From positions 62,001 through 126,000 of the forward strand of contig NZ_FOLD01000004.1 in NCBI RefSeq assembly GCF_900112225.1: a stretch of DNA of 64,000 nucleotides. Direction: 5' to 3'. This DNA comes from Massilia yuzhufengensis. GTDB lineage: Bacteria; Pseudomonadota; Gammaproteobacteria; Burkholderiales; Burkholderiaceae_D. Under the pieces are notes generated by a model. The model had not been told where the DNA came from, ran no database searches, and saw nothing but the letters and a program-made list of their open reading frames with translations. A program made the translations under genes and the position numbers. Of this stretch, positions 33,171 to 44,446 are shown piece by piece (the first letter of the stretch is position 1; every line of letters begins with the position of its first letter).

Positions 33171-33211
33171 ATTGAACCTTAGTCGTTATTTTATCTATCC
33201 AGCCGAGACCG

Positions 33212-33520
33212 TCAGCCCTTGAGGCTGTCGAGGTCTTCCACATTGATCGTGTCCAGGTTACGGAACAGGACCACCAGGATCGCCAGGCCAATCGCCGATT
33301 CGGCGGCCGCGACGGTCAAAATGAAGAACACGAAGATCTGCCCCGCCGCGTCGCCCAGGTAGTGAGAAAACGCGATGAAGTTCAGGTTCACTGCCAGCAG
33401 CATCAGCTCGATGGCCATCAGCAGGATGATGATGTTCTTCCGGTTCATGAAGATACCGATGATCGAGATCGCGAACAGGATCGCGCCCAGGATCAGGTAG
33501 TGTGCGAGCGACAAAGTCAT
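33212..33520 (-). CDS. nuoK: NADH-quinone oxidoreductase subunit K
   Basis: 102 residues with three transmembrane helices, as in all NuoK proteins. Two membrane glutamates needed for proton translocation are seen in [11 protein letters not shown] and [11 protein letters not shown]. It overlaps nuoJ by four bases (ATGA). Confidence 0.97.
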   Translation of the reverse strand: MTLSLAHYLILGAILFAISIIGIFMNRKNIIILLMAIELMLLAVNLNFIAFSHYLGDAAGQIFVFFILTVAAAESAIGLAILVVLFRNLDTINVEDLDSLKG

Positions 33521-34185
33521 GGAGCCTCCTTCGGTGCTGCGGCAGCTGCAGCTTGCGCTGCCGCCTCGACGTTCGCGGCGTCGATCGCGCGCTGGTTGAC
33601 CGCATCCATCTTGACGATGCGCAGGCGGTCGTTACGCTGGACGCGGACGGCGAGGCCCGGGTCGATTGCTTTGGTGTCCTTGCGCTTGCGCAGGGTCAGG
33701 GCGACTGCGGCGACGATCGCCACCAGCAGGATCACGGCGGCGATCTCGAAGCCGTAGATGTACTTGGTGTAGATCAGCAAGCCCAGTTCCTTGGTGCCGC
33801 CGATGTTCAGCGCGGCGGCCTCGGCCGACAGATCGGTCAAGTTGTACGCGCGGTACAGCACGGCGGACATTTCCAGCACGATCAATGCCCCGATGGCCGA
33901 CGCCAGCGGCAGGTAGCCCCAGAAGCCTTCGCGCATGCGGTCGATATTAATGTCGAGCATCATGACGACGAAGAGGAACAGCACCATCACGGCGCCGACA
34001 TACACCAGCACCAGCACGATGGCCAGGAACTCGGCCTTGAGCAGCAGCCAGATGCCGGCCGCGTTGAAGAAGGCGAGCACCAGGAACAGCGCGGCGTGGA
34101 CCGAGTTCTTGGTGGTGATGACAAACAGGCTCGCCACCACCATGACGGTGGCGAACACGTAGAACAGACCAGTTGTGAATTCCAT
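33517..34185 (-). CDS. nuoJ: NADH-quinone oxidoreductase subunit J
   Basis: 222 residues with five helices. Family segment [20 protein letters not shown] is present; this helix carries the pi-bulge that changes during turnover. A basic, Ala-rich cytoplasmic tail of about 50 residues ([13 protein letters not shown] onward) is at the long end for the family. It follows nuoI after 17 bases and overlaps nuoK. Confidence 0.96.
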   Translation of the reverse strand: MEFTTGLFYVFATVMVVASLFVITTKNSVHAALFLVLAFFNAAGIWLLLKAEFLAIVLVLVYVGAVMVLFLFVVMMLDINIDRMREGFWGYLPLASAIGALIVLEMSAVLYRAYNLTDLSAEAAALNIGGTKELGLLIYTKYIYGFEIAAVILLVAIVAAVALTLRKRKDTKAIDPGLAVRVQRNDRLRIVKMDAVNQRAIDAANVEAAAQAAAAAAPKEAP

Positions 34186-34202
34186 GACTTGACAGCCTTT
34201 TC

Positions 34203-34691
34203 TTATCGGTACTTCGCGTCCGCCTCGCGGGCGGCGGCGATGTCGGCTTCATAGCGGTCGCCCACGGCCAGCAGCATCTCTTTGGTGTAGTAGAGGTCGC
34301 CGCGTTTCTCGCCGTGGTATTCCAGCACGTGGGTTTCGACGATCGAGTCCACCGGGCAGGATTCTTCGCAGAAGCCGCAGAAGATGCACTTGGTCAGGTC
34401 GATGTCGTAGCGCGTGGTGCGGCGGGTGCCGTCCTCGCGCTGGCTCGACTCGATCGTGATCGCCATGGCCGGGCAGACTGCCTCGCACAGCTTGCAGGCG
34501 ATGCAGCGCTCTTCCCCGTTGGGGTAGCGGCGCAGCGCATGCAGGCCGCGGAAGCGGTTCGACATCGGCGTCTTCTCTTCCGGGTACTGGACCGTGATCT
34601 TGCGCGACAGCGCATACTTGCCGGTCAGGGCCAGGCCCTTGAAGAGTTCGGTCAGCATCAGGCTGCCGACGATTTCTTTAATCCGATTCAT
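34203..34691 (-). CDS. nuoI: NADH-quinone oxidoreductase subunit I
   Basis: 162 residues, peripheral subunit carrying two [4Fe-4S] clusters (N6a and N6b). The two ferredoxin motifs are [12 protein letters not shown] and [12 protein letters not shown]. The N-terminal amphipathic helix anchors it at the membrane next to NuoH. Nine bases separate it from nuoH. Confidence 0.98.
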   Translation of the reverse strand: MNRIKEIVGSLMLTELFKGLALTGKYALSRKITVQYPEEKTPMSNRFRGLHALRRYPNGEERCIACKLCEAVCPAMAITIESSQREDGTRRTTRYDIDLTKCIFCGFCEESCPVDSIVETHVLEYHGEKRGDLYYTKEMLLAVGDRYEADIAAAREADAKYR

Positions 34692-34700
34692 TTTTCTCTC

Positions 34701-35783
34701 TTACTTCCAGATGTTCCATGGCGTCTGCATCCAGGCGGCGACGAACACCAGCCAGATCAGGGTCAGCGGAATGAAGACTTTCCAGCCCAGGCGCATGATC
34801 TGGTCATAGCGATAGCGCGGGAAGGTGCCGCGGACCCAGATCATCAGCGAAACCAGTGCGAACATCTTCGCGAACAGCCAGAAGAAGCCGACCAGCGGAC
34901 CGAAGTCGAGGAAAGCGAACGGCGCCGACCAGCCACCCAGGAACATGATCGATGCCAGCGTGGCGATCAGGATCATGTTGGCGTATTCGGCCAGCATGAA
35001 CATCGCGTAGGACATGCCCGAATATTCCACCATGTGGCCGGCCACGATTTCCGACTCGCCCTCGACCACGTCGAACGGGTGGCGGTTACATTCGGCCAGG
35101 CCGGACACGAAGTAGATCACGAACAGCGGGAACAGCGGCAGCCAGTTCCACGACAGGAAGTTCAGGCCCATGCCGGCGAAGGTACCGGCCTGCTGGCCCA
35201 GCACGATGTCCGAGAAGTTCAGGCTGCCCGACACCATCAGCACCACGACCATCACGAAGCCCATCGGGATTTCGTAGGAGATCATCTGGGCCGAGGCGCG
35301 CATCGCGCCCATGAACGAGTACTTCGAGTTCGAGGCCCAGCCGGCGATGATGATGCCGTAGACTTCCATCGAGGTGATCGCCAGCAGCAGCAGCAGGCCG
35401 GCGTTCACGTTGGCCAGTGCGGCTTGCGGGCCGAACGGGACCACCGACCAGGCCGCCAGCGCCGGCATGATGGTCATGATCGGACCGATCACGAACAGGC
35501 TGGTGGTGGCCTTGGTCGGGATGACGATTTCCTTGAACAGCAGCTTGACCGCATCGGCGATCGGCTGCAGCAAGCCGCCGGGACCGACGCGGTTCGGACC
35601 GACGCGGATCTGGATCCAGCCGATCAGCTTGCGCTCCCACAGGGTGGCGTAGGCGACCAGGCCCATCAGCGGCAGCAGCACGCACAGGATCTTGATCACC
35701 GTCCAGATCACTGGCCAGACCGGCGCGATCGGGCTGGCGGCGCCCATGTCATAAAAACTATCGATAAATCCGGGCTGTGCCAT
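34701..35783 (-). CDS. nuoH: NADH-quinone oxidoreductase subunit H
   Basis: 360 residues with eight or nine helices. It forms most of the quinone chamber. The diagnostic [19 protein letters not shown] loop and the acidic quinone-site segment [20 protein letters not shown] are intact. The start overlaps the nuoG stop by one base. Confidence 0.98.
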   Translation of the reverse strand: MAQPGFIDSFYDMGAASPIAPVWPVIWTVIKILCVLLPLMGLVAYATLWERKLIGWIQIRVGPNRVGPGGLLQPIADAVKLLFKEIVIPTKATTSLFVIGPIMTIMPALAAWSVVPFGPQAALANVNAGLLLLLAITSMEVYGIIIAGWASNSKYSFMGAMRASAQMISYEIPMGFVMVVVLMVSGSLNFSDIVLGQQAGTFAGMGLNFLSWNWLPLFPLFVIYFVSGLAECNRHPFDVVEGESEIVAGHMVEYSGMSYAMFMLAEYANMILIATLASIMFLGGWSAPFAFLDFGPLVGFFWLFAKMFALVSLMIWVRGTFPRYRYDQIMRLGWKVFIPLTLIWLVFVAAWMQTPWNIWK

Positions 35784-38122
35784 TACTTGCCCTCCCCTGC
35801 TTTTTCAACCGCTTTTTCCACGTTAATTGCTCCGAACATTGCACCCAGGCCGGCCACGGCCGAATGGCCGGCGGCGACGCGCACGGCGTTCGACGGCAGG
35901 CGTGCATCCACGCCGGCAACCAGCACGGCGCTGCCCGAACCCTGGATCACGCGCACGCGGTCACCGTCGACGACGCCGATCTGCTCGGCGATGGCCTTCG
36001 AAAGCTTGACCAGCGGCGCGTTGGCGTCGACGGTGCGCTGCAGCGGCTCGGAACGGCGCGCCAGGGCGTCGGTGAAGTAGATCGGCACGTCGGTGACGCG
36101 CTCGAACTGGCCGGCGGCGTTGTAGGCGGCAGCCGACGGCGCCAGCCTGGCGACGTTGTTCAGCTTGGCCGACAGGTCGGTATTGCCCTTGCCGATGGCT
36201 TCGTCGCGGATCGATTCCGAGGTTTCGTAGTCGAAGCCCGACAGGCCCAGCAGGTTGCCCAGCACGCGCAGCACTTTCCAGGCCGGGCGGGTCTCGCCCA
36301 GCGGTTTCACGGTGCCGTTGAAGCTCTGGGCACGGCCTTCGCAGTTCACGAAAGTACCGGCGGTCTCGCTGAACGGCGCGATCGGCAGCAGCACGTCGGC
36401 GAAGTCCATGCCGTGCTTGAAGGCCGACATCGCGACGACCATCTCGGCGCCATCGAGGCAGGCGCGCGCCTGCTGCGGATTGGCCGCATCGAGTTCCGGC
36501 TCCGCGTTCAGCAGCACATAGGCCTTCTTCGGCGTGGCGAACACGGCTTCCTTGCCGGTGGCGCCAACGATGTGGCCGCCGACGGTGTTCGCTGCTTCGA
36601 CCAGGTAGCCGAAGCTGCAGCCGGTCTGTTCGGCGATCCATTGCGCCGCAGCGTGGATCTTGGCCGCTTCCGGATGGTGCGCAGCCGAGTTACCCAGCAG
36701 GATCGCGCCAGGGAAATCGTTGCCGGTCAGCGACTCGGCGATGGCTTTCGCCGCGTTGCCCACTTCCGTGTTTTCGAAACCGGCCGGGGCAGCACTGCCC
36801 TTGGCGCCGGCAATCGCCGACACCACTTCCGACAGCGCAGCCAGCCAGTCGCCCGGCGCTGCGATCAGTTTGTTCGCAACCGGCATCAGCAGGTCGTCGT
36901 CAAGCGCTTGCAGCAGCGACAGCTTGGCGCCGCCCTTGGTGGCGGTGCGCAGGCGCGTGGCGACCAGCGGATGGTCCTTGCGCAGCGAGGAACCGATGAC
37001 GAAGGCGCGCTTCAGGGCCGAGATGCCGGTGATCGGCATGCCCAGCCATGGCGTGACCTGGCCGTCGAGCGAGAAGTCGGTCTGGCGCAGGCGGAACTCG
37101 ATGTTGTCGGAACCGATGCCGCGCACGGTCTTGTTGAGCAGGTAGAGCTCTTCCAGCGTCGAGTGCGCAGTGGCGACGGCGGCGATGCTGTCCGCGCCAT
37201 GCTCATGACGGATGTTGCGCAGGCCGTGGGCCACGTATTCGAGCGCGGTCTGCCAGTCGGTTTCCTGCCACACGCCGCCCTGCTTGAGCATCGGGGTCGT
37301 CAGGCGATCGGCATTGTCCAGCGCTTCGTAGGAGAAGCGGTCCTTGTCCGAGATCCAGCATTCGTTGATCGCTTCGTTTTCCAGCGGCAGCACGCGCATG
37401 ACCTTGCCGCCCTTGACCTGGACGATCAGGTTGGTGCCGAGCGAATCGTGCGGCGACACCGACTTGCGGCGCGACAGTTCCCAGGACCTAGCCGAGTAGC
37501 GGAATGGCTTGCTGGTGAGCGCGCCGACCGGGCACAGGTCGATCATGTTGCCGGACACTTCCGAGTCGACAGTCTTGCCCACAAACGTCGTGATTTCCGA
37601 GTGCTCGCCACGGCCGACCATCCCGAATTCCATCACGCCGGCCACTTCCTGGCCGAACCGCACGCAGCGGGTGCACTGGATGCAGCGCGCCATCTCTTCC
37701 ATCGAGATCAGCGGGCCGGCCTCTTTCGGGGCCACCACGCGCTTTTCTTCGTCGTAGCGCGAATTGCTCTTGCCATAGCCGACGGCCAGATCCTGCAGCT
37801 GGCATTCGCCGCCCTGGTCGCAGATCGGGCAATCCAGCGGGTGGTTAATGAGCAGGAATTCCATCACCGACTTCTGCGCCTGCACCGCCTTGTCGCTGTG
37901 GGTGCGCACGATCATGCCGGGCGAGACCGGGGTCGCGCAGGCAGGCATCGGTTTCGGCGCCTTTTCCACTTCGACCAGGCACATGCGGCAGTTCGCAGCG
38001 ATCGACAATTTCTTGTGATAGCAGAAGTGCGGAATGTAAGTTCCGAGTTTGTTTGCGGCGTCCATCACCATGGAACCTGGTGCGACTTCGACTTTTTTGC
38101 CGTCTAATTCAATTTCAACCAT
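35783..38122 (-). CDS. nuoG: NADH-quinone oxidoreductase subunit G
   Basis: 779 residues, the largest peripheral subunit. N-terminal [2Fe-2S] ligands are in [16 protein letters not shown] and MPACATPV; the His-coordinated [4Fe-4S] cluster region is [18 protein letters not shown]; a further [4Fe-4S] site is [13 protein letters not shown]. The remainder is a molybdopterin-oxidoreductase-like domain that lacks the cofactor in complex I. It passes electrons from NuoF/E to NuoI. 21 bases after nuoF. Confidence 0.98.
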   Translation of the reverse strand: MVEIELDGKKVEVAPGSMVMDAANKLGTYIPHFCYHKKLSIAANCRMCLVEVEKAPKPMPACATPVSPGMIVRTHSDKAVQAQKSVMEFLLINHPLDCPICDQGGECQLQDLAVGYGKSNSRYDEEKRVVAPKEAGPLISMEEMARCIQCTRCVRFGQEVAGVMEFGMVGRGEHSEITTFVGKTVDSEVSGNMIDLCPVGALTSKPFRYSARSWELSRRKSVSPHDSLGTNLIVQVKGGKVMRVLPLENEAINECWISDKDRFSYEALDNADRLTTPMLKQGGVWQETDWQTALEYVAHGLRNIRHEHGADSIAAVATAHSTLEELYLLNKTVRGIGSDNIEFRLRQTDFSLDGQVTPWLGMPITGISALKRAFVIGSSLRKDHPLVATRLRTATKGGAKLSLLQALDDDLLMPVANKLIAAPGDWLAALSEVVSAIAGAKGSAAPAGFENTEVGNAAKAIAESLTGNDFPGAILLGNSAAHHPEAAKIHAAAQWIAEQTGCSFGYLVEAANTVGGHIVGATGKEAVFATPKKAYVLLNAEPELDAANPQQARACLDGAEMVVAMSAFKHGMDFADVLLPIAPFSETAGTFVNCEGRAQSFNGTVKPLGETRPAWKVLRVLGNLLGLSGFDYETSESIRDEAIGKGNTDLSAKLNNVARLAPSAAAYNAAGQFERVTDVPIYFTDALARRSEPLQRTVDANAPLVKLSKAIAEQIGVVDGDRVRVIQGSGSAVLVAGVDARLPSNAVRVAAGHSAVAGLGAMFGAINVEKAVEKAGEGK

Positions 38123-38143
38123 TTGATCGTTACCTGACCTGGT

Positions 38144-39439
38144 TTAAAGGTATGCGGGCACGAGACAGTGCTTGTGCTCGATGTGATATTCGAATTCCTC
38201 GCGGAAGTTCTTGATCATCGCTTCCACTGGCATCGCCGCGGCATCACCGAGGGCGCAAATGGTGCGGCCCTTGATGTTGAAGGCGATGTTGTTCAGCAGG
38301 TCCATGTCTTCCGGACGGCCTTTGCCGTTTTCAATGCGGTGCACCATGCGGTACATCCAGCCGGTGCCTTCGCGGCAAGGCGTGCACTGGCCGCAGGACT
38401 CTTCGTAATAGAAGTACGACAGGCGCAGCAGCGACTTGACCATGCAGCGGGTCTCGTCCATGACGATCACGGCGCCCGAACCGAGCATCGAGCCGGCCTT
38501 GGCGATCGAGTCGTAGTCCAGGTCGGTGTCCATCATGACGTCGCCGCGCACGACCGGCGCCGACGAACCGCCAGGAATCACGGCCTTGATCTTCTTGCCG
38601 CCGCGCATACCACCGGCCAGCTCCATCAGCTTGGCGAACGGGGTGCCCAGTGGGACTTCGTAATTGCCCGGACGCTCGACGTCGCCCGAGATCGAGAAGA
38701 TCTTGGTGCCGCCGTTGTTCGGCTTGCCCAGCGCCATGTAGTTCTCGGCGCCGAGGTTCAGCAGGAACGGAACGGCTGCGAAGGTCTCGGTGTTGTTGAT
38801 CGTGGTCGGCTTGCCGTACAGGCCGAACGAGGCCGGGAACGGCGGCTTGAAGCGCGGCTGTCCCTTCTTGCCTTCGAGCGACTCGAGCAGCGCGGTTTCT
38901 TCGCCGCAGATGTAGGCGCCGTAGCCGTGGTGGGCGTGCAGCTGGAAGCTGAACGACGACCCCATGATGTTATCGCCCAGGAAACCGGCGGCGCGCGCCT
39001 CTTCCAGTGCCTCTTCGAAGCGCAGGTATTCCGCGAAGATCTCGCCGTGGATGTAGTTGTAGCCCACGGTGATGCCCATCGCGTAGGCGCCGATGGCCAT
39101 GCCTTCGATCAGCGCGTGCGGGTTATAACGGATGATGTCGCGGTCCTTGAAGGTACCCGGCTCGCCTTCGTCCGTATTGCAAACCAAGTATTTCTGGCCC
39201 GGGTACTGGCGCGGCATGAAGCTCCACTTCAGGCCGGTCGGGAAACCGGCGCCGCCGCGGCCGCGCAGGCCCGAGGCCTTCAGGTCGGCGATGATCTGTT
39301 CCGGCGAGATGCCTTCTTCGATGATCTTGCGCAGCGCCGAATAGCCGCCACGTTTCACGTAGTCGGCCAGGTGCCAGTTCTCGCCGTTGAGGTCCTTGAG
39401 GATCAGCGGATTGATGTGACGGTCGTGCAGGCTGGTCAT
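38144..39439 (-). CDS. nuoF: NADH-quinone oxidoreductase subunit F
   Basis: 431 residues. Binds NADH, FMN and one [4Fe-4S] cluster (N3). The NADH/FMN loop is [13 protein letters not shown], with [15 protein letters not shown] for FMN contact and [12 protein letters not shown] for the cluster. The entry point for electrons into complex I. Its ATG overlaps the nuoE stop (ATGA). Confidence 0.98.
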   Translation of the reverse strand: MTSLHDRHINPLILKDLNGENWHLADYVKRGGYSALRKIIEEGISPEQIIADLKASGLRGRGGAGFPTGLKWSFMPRQYPGQKYLVCNTDEGEPGTFKDRDIIRYNPHALIEGMAIGAYAMGITVGYNYIHGEIFAEYLRFEEALEEARAAGFLGDNIMGSSFSFQLHAHHGYGAYICGEETALLESLEGKKGQPRFKPPFPASFGLYGKPTTINNTETFAAVPFLLNLGAENYMALGKPNNGGTKIFSISGDVERPGNYEVPLGTPFAKLMELAGGMRGGKKIKAVIPGGSSAPVVRGDVMMDTDLDYDSIAKAGSMLGSGAVIVMDETRCMVKSLLRLSYFYYEESCGQCTPCREGTGWMYRMVHRIENGKGRPEDMDLLNNIAFNIKGRTICALGDAAAMPVEAMIKNFREEFEYHIEHKHCLVPAYL

Positions 39440-39912
39440 TTGTTCAGTTCCTCAAGCAGGGCGTCGATCTTCTCGTCGCTCATGAACGAGCACATCTGGT
39501 GGTTGTTCACCAGCATGACGGGCGCGTCGCCGCAGGCGCCCATGCACTCGCCTTCCATCAGCGTGAACTTGCCGTCCGCCGTGGTGTCGCGGAAGCCGAT
39601 GCCCAGCGCGTCCTTGATGCGCTTGGCGGCGCGTTCGCCGCCCGACAGCGCGCATGGCAGGTTGGTGCACACGGTGATCTTGTGCTGGCCGACCGGCTTG
39701 ATGTTGTACATGTTGTAGAAGGTCGCCACTTCCTGCACGGCGATGGCCGGCATGCCGATGTAGTCGGCGACTTCCTGCATGGTGTCCGGCGACAGCCAGC
39801 CCAGTTCGACCTGGGCGTGGGCCAGCGAGGCCATCACGGCCGACTGGCGCTGGTCGGCCGGGTACTTGGCCAGCTCGCGATCGATTTTTTTATAGCATTC
39901 CTGCGATAACAT
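39436..39912 (-). CDS. nuoE: NADH-quinone oxidoreductase subunit E
   Basis: 158 residues from the ATG at 39912 ([15 protein letters not shown]). A thioredoxin-like fold with a [2Fe-2S] cluster (N1a); the four cysteines are in CTNLPC and [10 protein letters not shown]. The frame remains open far upstream into nuoD, but the family N-terminus fixes this start. 11 bases after nuoD. Confidence 0.97.
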   Translation of the reverse strand: MLSQECYKKIDRELAKYPADQRQSAVMASLAHAQVELGWLSPDTMQEVADYIGMPAIAVQEVATFYNMYNIKPVGQHKITVCTNLPCALSGGERAAKRIKDALGIGFRDTTADGKFTLMEGECMGACGDAPVMLVNNHQMCSFMSDEKIDALLEELNK

Positions 39913-39923
39913 AATTCTTCCTC

Positions 39924-41177
39924 TTACCGGTCGATACTGCCGAACACGATGTCCTGCGTGCCGATGATGGTGACGGCGTCGGCGATCATGTGGCCGCGCG
40001 CCATTTCGTCCAGGCTCTGCAGGTGGGCATAGTCCGGGGTGCGGATCTTCAGGCGGTACGGCTTGTTGGCGCCGTCCGACACGATGTAGATGCCGAACTC
40101 GCCCTTCGGGTGCTCGATCGCGGCATACGCCTCGCCTTCGGGCACGTGGAAGCCTTCGGTGAACAGCTTGAAGTGGTGGATCAGCGATTCCATGTTGGAC
40201 TTCATGTCCATCCGGTTCGGCGGCACGATCTTGTGGTTGTCGATCATGACCGGGCCCGGGTTGGTGGCCAGCCAGGCGACGCACTGCTTGATGATGCGGT
40301 TCGACTGGCGCATCTCTTCGATGCGCACCAGGTAGCGGTCATACGAGTCGCCATTGGTGCCCACCGGGATGTCGAAGTCCATCTTGTCGTAGACGGCGTA
40401 GGGCTGCTGCTTGCGCAGGTCCCAGGCCACGCCCGAACCGCGCAGCATGGCGCCGGTGAAGCCCATGGCCTTCGCGTCTTCCGGCGACACCACGCCGATG
40501 CCGACCGTGCGCTGTTTCCAGATACGGTTATCGGTCAGCAGGGTCTCGTATTCGTCGACATAGCCGTCGAAGCGCTTGGTGAACGCGCTGATGAAGTCGA
40601 GCACCGAACCCTGGCGGTCTTCGTTCAGGGCGTCGATGGCTTTCTTCGAACGGATCGGCGATTCGCGGTGCTGCGGCATGCGGTCCGGCAGGTCGCGGTA
40701 GACGCCGCCCGGGCGGTAGTAGGCCGCGTGCATGCGCGCGCCCGACACCGCCTCGTAGACGTCGAACAGGTCTTCACGGTCGCGGAAGGCGTACAGGAAC
40801 GGACCCATGGCGCCGATGTCGAGCGCGTGCGCGCCCAGCCACATCAGGTGGTTCAGGATGCGGGTGATCTCGTCGAACATGACGCGGATGTACTGCGCGC
40901 GCACCGGGGCTTCCACGCCCAGCAGCTTTTCCACGGCCAGCACGTAGCCGTGCTCGTTGCACATCATCGACACGTAGTCGAGGCGGTCCATGTACGGGAC
41001 CGACTGCAGGTAGGTGCGGGTCTCGGCCAGCTTCTCGGTGCCGCGGTGCAGCAGGCCGATGTGCGGGTCGGCGCGCTGGATCACTTCGCCGTCCAGCTCC
41101 AGCACCAGGCGCAGCACGCCGTGCGCTGCCGGGTGCTGCGGACCAAAGTTCAGGGTGTAATTCTTAAGCTCAGCCAT
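39924..41177 (-). CDS. nuoD: NADH-quinone oxidoreductase subunit D
   Basis: 417 residues from the ATG at 41177 ([20 protein letters not shown]). The 49-kDa subunit lining the quinone site; the quinone-contact His/Tyr region is GPQHPAAHG and [15 protein letters not shown]. The family segment [17 protein letters not shown] is also intact. Its start overlaps the nuoC stop by one base. NuoC and NuoD are separate genes here, unlike the fused form in E. coli. Confidence 0.98.
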   Translation of the reverse strand: MAELKNYTLNFGPQHPAAHGVLRLVLELDGEVIQRADPHIGLLHRGTEKLAETRTYLQSVPYMDRLDYVSMMCNEHGYVLAVEKLLGVEAPVRAQYIRVMFDEITRILNHLMWLGAHALDIGAMGPFLYAFRDREDLFDVYEAVSGARMHAAYYRPGGVYRDLPDRMPQHRESPIRSKKAIDALNEDRQGSVLDFISAFTKRFDGYVDEYETLLTDNRIWKQRTVGIGVVSPEDAKAMGFTGAMLRGSGVAWDLRKQQPYAVYDKMDFDIPVGTNGDSYDRYLVRIEEMRQSNRIIKQCVAWLATNPGPVMIDNHKIVPPNRMDMKSNMESLIHHFKLFTEGFHVPEGEAYAAIEHPKGEFGIYIVSDGANKPYRLKIRTPDYAHLQSLDEMARGHMIADAVTIIGTQDIVFGSIDR

Positions 41178-41770
41178 TATTTCGTCCCGTAGGTTTCTTC
41201 GCGGATCACGCGCGGGATGTTCTCGCGCGGTTCGATCGTCACCGGCTGGTAGATCACGCGTTTCTGTTCTGGGTCGTAGCGCATTTCGACGTAACCCGTG
41301 ATCGGGAAGTCCTTGCGGAACGGGTGGCCGATGAAGCCGTAGTCGGTCAGGATGCGGCGCAGGTCGCCGTGGCCGTCGAACAGGATGCCGAACAAATCGA
41401 AGGCTTCGCGTTCGTACCAGTTGGCGGCGCGCCAGATGCCGGTGACCGACTCCACCAGCGGCATGTCGTCGTCCGGGCAGAACACGCGCACGCGCACGCG
41501 CCAGTTGTGTTCGACCGACAGCAGGTGGGTGGTGACGGCGAAACGCAGGCCGTCCCAGGTGCCTTCGCCGTACTGCGAATAGTCGACGCCGCAAAGGTCG
41601 ATCAGCTGTTCGAAGGCCAGGCTTGGCGCATCGCGCAGGGTCTGCATCGATGCCAGGTAGTCGGCGGCCTTGACCACCACAGTTACTTCGCCCAGCGCCG
41701 AACTAATGGCAGCGCCCTCGCCCAGAGCATGTTTCAGGGCGAGTTCAAGGGATTCGAGTTTAGTCGTCAT
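41177..41770 (-). CDS. nuoC: NADH-quinone oxidoreductase subunit C
   Basis: 197 residues, the 30-kDa subunit. The family signature [19 protein letters not shown] with RILTDYGF is present. A structural subunit that holds NuoD; it has no cofactor. 15 bases after nuoB. Confidence 0.97.
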   Translation of the reverse strand: MTTKLESLELALKHALGEGAAISSALGEVTVVVKAADYLASMQTLRDAPSLAFEQLIDLCGVDYSQYGEGTWDGLRFAVTTHLLSVEHNWRVRVRVFCPDDDMPLVESVTGIWRAANWYEREAFDLFGILFDGHGDLRRILTDYGFIGHPFRKDFPITGYVEMRYDPEQKRVIYQPVTIEPRENIPRVIREETYGTK

Positions 41771-41785
41771 GGTGTGTCGCTGTTC

Positions 41786-42262
41786 TTAGCGCGCGATGGT
41801 GTTGGTGCGCTTGATCTTGTTCTGCAGCTGCATGATGCCGTACAGCAGGGCTTCCGCAGTCGGCGGGCAGCCCGGCACGTAGACGTCGACCGGGACGATG
41901 CGGTCGCAACCGCGCACCACCGAATACGAGTAGTGGTAGTAGCCGCCGCCATTGGCGCAGGAACCCATCGAGATCACCCAGCGCGGCTCGGCCATCTGGT
42001 CGTACACCTTGCGCAGCGCCGGCGCCATCTTGTTGCACAGCGTGCCGGCGACAATCATGACGTCGGACTGGCGCGGCGATGGGCGGAACACAATGCCAAA
42101 ACGGTCGAGATCGTAGCGGGCTGCGCCCACATGCATCATCTCGACCGCGCAGCAAGCCAGGCCGAACGTCATCGGGAACATCGACCCGGTACGCGCCCAG
42201 TTGATCAGCTTATCGGCTGTGGTGGTAATGAAACCTTCGTTTAATACGCCTTCAATTGCCAT
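41786..42262 (-). CDS. nuoB: NADH-quinone oxidoreductase subunit B
   Basis: 158 residues. Carries the terminal [4Fe-4S] cluster N2 that reduces quinone; ligands are the tandem cysteines in [10 protein letters not shown], then GSCANGGG and [14 protein letters not shown]. Three bases after nuoA. Confidence 0.98.
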   Translation of the reverse strand: MAIEGVLNEGFITTTADKLINWARTGSMFPMTFGLACCAVEMMHVGAARYDLDRFGIVFRPSPRQSDVMIVAGTLCNKMAPALRKVYDQMAEPRWVISMGSCANGGGYYHYSYSVVRGCDRIVPVDVYVPGCPPTAEALLYGIMQLQNKIKRTNTIAR

Positions 42263-42265
42263 GGC

Positions 42266-42625
42266 TTATTCCCAATCAAGGGCACCTTTCTTCCAGATGT
42301 ACCAGAAACCGACGACGAATTCGGCGATAAACACCATCATCGTGACAAAGCCGGTCCAGCCCAGTTCGCGCATCGAGACGCCCCATGGGAAGAAGAATGC
42401 CGTTTCCAGATCAAACAAAATAAACAGGATCGCGACCAGGTAGTACCGGACGTCGAACTTCATGCGCGCGTCTTCGAAGGCTTCGAAGCCGCATTCATAC
42501 GGGGACAGCTTGGCTGCGTCGGGACGGTGCGGACCGAGCAGGCGGCCGAGCACCTGGGGAGCGACACCAACGCCGACGCCAATCAGGATAAAGAGAAGAA
42601 CGGGGAAATAATTTTCGAGGTTCAC
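42266..42625 (-). CDS. nuoA: NADH-quinone oxidoreductase subunit A
   Basis: 119 residues, three helices. The conserved loop between TM1 and TM2 contains [20 protein letters not shown], part of the quinone-access region. The start codon is GTG at 42625 with a weak ribosome-binding site. First gene of the 14-gene complex I operon; about 100 bp separate it from the terminator of the tRNA gene. Confidence 0.96.
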   Translation of the reverse strand: MNLENYFPVLLFILIGVGVGVAPQVLGRLLGPHRPDAAKLSPYECGFEAFEDARMKFDVRYYLVAILFILFDLETAFFFPWGVSMRELGWTGFVTMMVFIAEFVVGFWYIWKKGALDWE

Positions 42626-42726
42626 GTTGAAGCCTATCTGAACGATCGGTTAATGAAACACTGCAGGGCTGCAGCGCCGATTCGAACGGCCGATCGTGCG
42701 ACTTCCACAATGACCACCCGAATCGT

Positions 42727-42780
42727 AAAAAAAGCCAGCGCAGGCAGGAGAGCGATTGCTCGTTGCGCCCTTGCTGGCTT
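42727..42780 (-). terminator. Rho-independent terminator after tRNA-Leu
   Basis: On the minus strand AGCCAGC and GCTGGCT form the base of a long hairpin with an inner GAGC/GCTC stem, followed by seven T residues. It lies 10 bases downstream of the tRNA 3' end and separates it from nuoA, which must then have its own promoter in 42626-42726 or depend on readthrough. Confidence 0.85.
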
Positions 42781-42790
42781 CTTTGCATCT

Positions 42791-42875
42791 TGGTGCCGAC
42801 GGCGAGACTCGAACTCGCACAGCTTGCGCCACTACCCCCTCAAGATAGCGTGTCTACCAATTTCACCACGTCGGC
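42791..42875 (-). tRNA. leuU: tRNA-Leu (anticodon GAG)
   Basis: 85 nt including an encoded CCA. The acceptor stem GCCGACG pairs with CGTCGGC. The anticodon arm is CTATC-TTGAGGG-GGTAG with anticodon GAG, reading CUC and CUU. A class II variable arm (TGGCGCAAGCTGT region) and the T arm GCGAGTTCGAGTCTCGC are present. In E. coli the GAG tRNA-Leu is also next to secG, so the linkage is old. Confidence 0.95.
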
Positions 42876-42886
42876 TGGAGACCAGT

Positions 42887-42916
42887 ATTTTACCCTGCTT
42901 TAGCACTACTTTTCAA
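42887..42916 (-). promoter_or_regulatory. Sigma-70 promoter for tRNA-Leu
   Basis: On the minus strand TTGAAA (-35, 42916-42911) and TAAAAT (-10, 42892-42887) are separated by 18 bp, placing the start about 6 bases upstream of the mature tRNA. The surrounding 60 bp are AT-rich. The rest of the 233-bp gap up to secG holds no other clear feature. Confidence 0.7.
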
Positions 42917-43109
42917 TGCACAAATTGCGCTATCACAAGGAAATTACGCAATTACTCAACAATTTCTTGAGGCTTGCCGAACTTTACAGCAGGGTCGGCA
43001 GCATTGACTGGGAATTACGCCCAGGCTACGGGCAAAGGGCCCCACAGCGAGCCGCATTCTACCCCTAAACGCGAACCGGCGTGCGGCGCGTTCAGGATCA
43101 CAATATTGC

Positions 43110-43550
43110 TTACTTGGTAGCGGGCGCCGGTGCGGCTGGCACGGCGGCGGCCGGGGCCGGTGCGGCGGCGGCAGGAACGTCGTTCACCGGTGCGGCCGGG
43201 GCCGTAGCCGCCGGAGCGGCTGCCGGCACGTCGTTCGGGATACCCGAAGCCGGCGCCTGCTTGACCGGCACGGTCACGCGGTCCATCACGCCGCCGTCGG
43301 GGCCGCTGCTGCGGGTGTTGCTGAAATATGCCAGCGCCAGGGTCGAGGCGAAGAAGATGGCGGCGGCAACGGCGGTCGACTTCGACAGGAAGTTCGAGGA
43401 GCCCGAGGCGCCGAACAGGCTGCCCGAGGCGCCCGAACCGAAGGCGGCGCCCATGTCGGCGCCCTTGCCGTGCTGGACCAGCACCAGGCCGATGATGGCC
43501 AGGGCCGAAATAACCTGCACAACAATAACCAGATTCAACAGGGTGTTCAT
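43110..43550 (-). CDS. secG: Protein-export membrane protein SecG
   Basis: 146 residues with two transmembrane helices (about 3-22 and 55-75) and the family core GLVLVQHGKGADMGAAFGSG. The C-terminal 60 residues are an Ala/Pro-rich repetitive extension (PAAAPAATAPAAP type), longer than E. coli SecG (110 residues). Part of the SecYEG translocon. 49 bases after tpiA. Confidence 0.95.
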   Translation of the reverse strand: MNTLLNLVIVVQVISALAIIGLVLVQHGKGADMGAAFGSGASGSLFGASGSSNFLSKSTAVAAAIFFASTLALAYFSNTRSSGPDGGVMDRVTVPVKQAPASGIPNDVPAAAPAATAPAAPVNDVPAAAAPAPAAAVPAAPAPATK

Positions 43551-43599
43551 TGCAATTCCATTTCCAAGTTAACGACGTGTTTAAATTCTGTACTGTAAA

Positions 43600-44349
43600 T
43601 TAAGGTGCGGCGCGGATGATGCTGAGGAAATCCGCCGCTTTCAGCGCGGCGCCACCGATCAGGCCGCCGTCGATGTCCGGCTGCGCCATCAGGTCCGCCG
43701 CATTATCCGGCTTCATGCTGCCGCCGTACAGCACCAGCGTGTTTTCCGCGGCCTCGGCGTTGCAGGCACGCAGCTTTTCGCGCAGGGCGGCGTGGACTTC
43801 CTGGGCCATTTCCGGGGTGGCGGTCTTGCCGGTGCCGATCGCCCACACGGGCTCGTAGGCGACGACGATCCGGGCCACGGCGTCCTGGCCAATCTTGTCC
43901 AGCACCGCGCCGAGCTGGGCGCCGACCACTTCCATGGTCTGCCCTGCTTCGCGCTGCGCCAGCGTTTCGCCGACGCAGACGATCGGGGTCATGCCCGCGT
44001 CCAGCAGCGCCTTGGTCTTCTTCGCCACCAGTTCGTCCGACTCGCCATGGTAGGCGCGGCGCTCGGAATGGCCGACGATGACGTAGCGGCAACCGAACTC
44101 CTCCAGCATCGCCGCGCAGACTTCGCCCGTGTACGCGCCGCTCGGCTGGCACGACACGTCCTGGGCGCCCCAGGCGAGCAGGCTGCCCTGCAGGAGGTCC
44201 TGGCACTGGTACAGGTAGGGAGCGGGCACGCAGACCGCAGCGGCGGCCTTCGCATTGGCCAGTCCATCGAGAATTCCGGTGAGCAACGTGGCGTTGGCCG
44301 CACGGCTGCCGTTCATCTTCCAGTTACCTACGACGAGTTTCTGACGCAT
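43600..44349 (-). CDS. tpiA: Triosephosphate isomerase
   Basis: 249 residues. Interconverts glyceraldehyde 3-phosphate and dihydroxyacetone phosphate. Substrate residues Asn and Lys in [10 protein letters not shown], catalytic His in GHSERR, catalytic Glu in [17 protein letters not shown], and the phosphate-binding GGSMKPDN segment are all present. First gene of the tpiA-secG-tRNA-Leu group. Confidence 0.98.
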   Translation of the reverse strand: MRQKLVVGNWKMNGSRAANATLLTGILDGLANAKAAAAVCVPAPYLYQCQDLLQGSLLAWGAQDVSCQPSGAYTGEVCAAMLEEFGCRYVIVGHSERRAYHGESDELVAKKTKALLDAGMTPIVCVGETLAQREAGQTMEVVGAQLGAVLDKIGQDAVARIVVAYEPVWAIGTGKTATPEMAQEVHAALREKLRACNAEAAENTLVLYGGSMKPDNAADLMAQPDIDGGLIGGAALKAADFLSIIRAAP

Positions 44350-44446
44350 AGAAGCCCATGTTTTTAATTAACCCGCTATTCTAGCGGTCGAATATGTGGC
44401 GGTCAAACAATGGCTGAGCTAAGCACTTTCCTTTTGATTCAATCCC

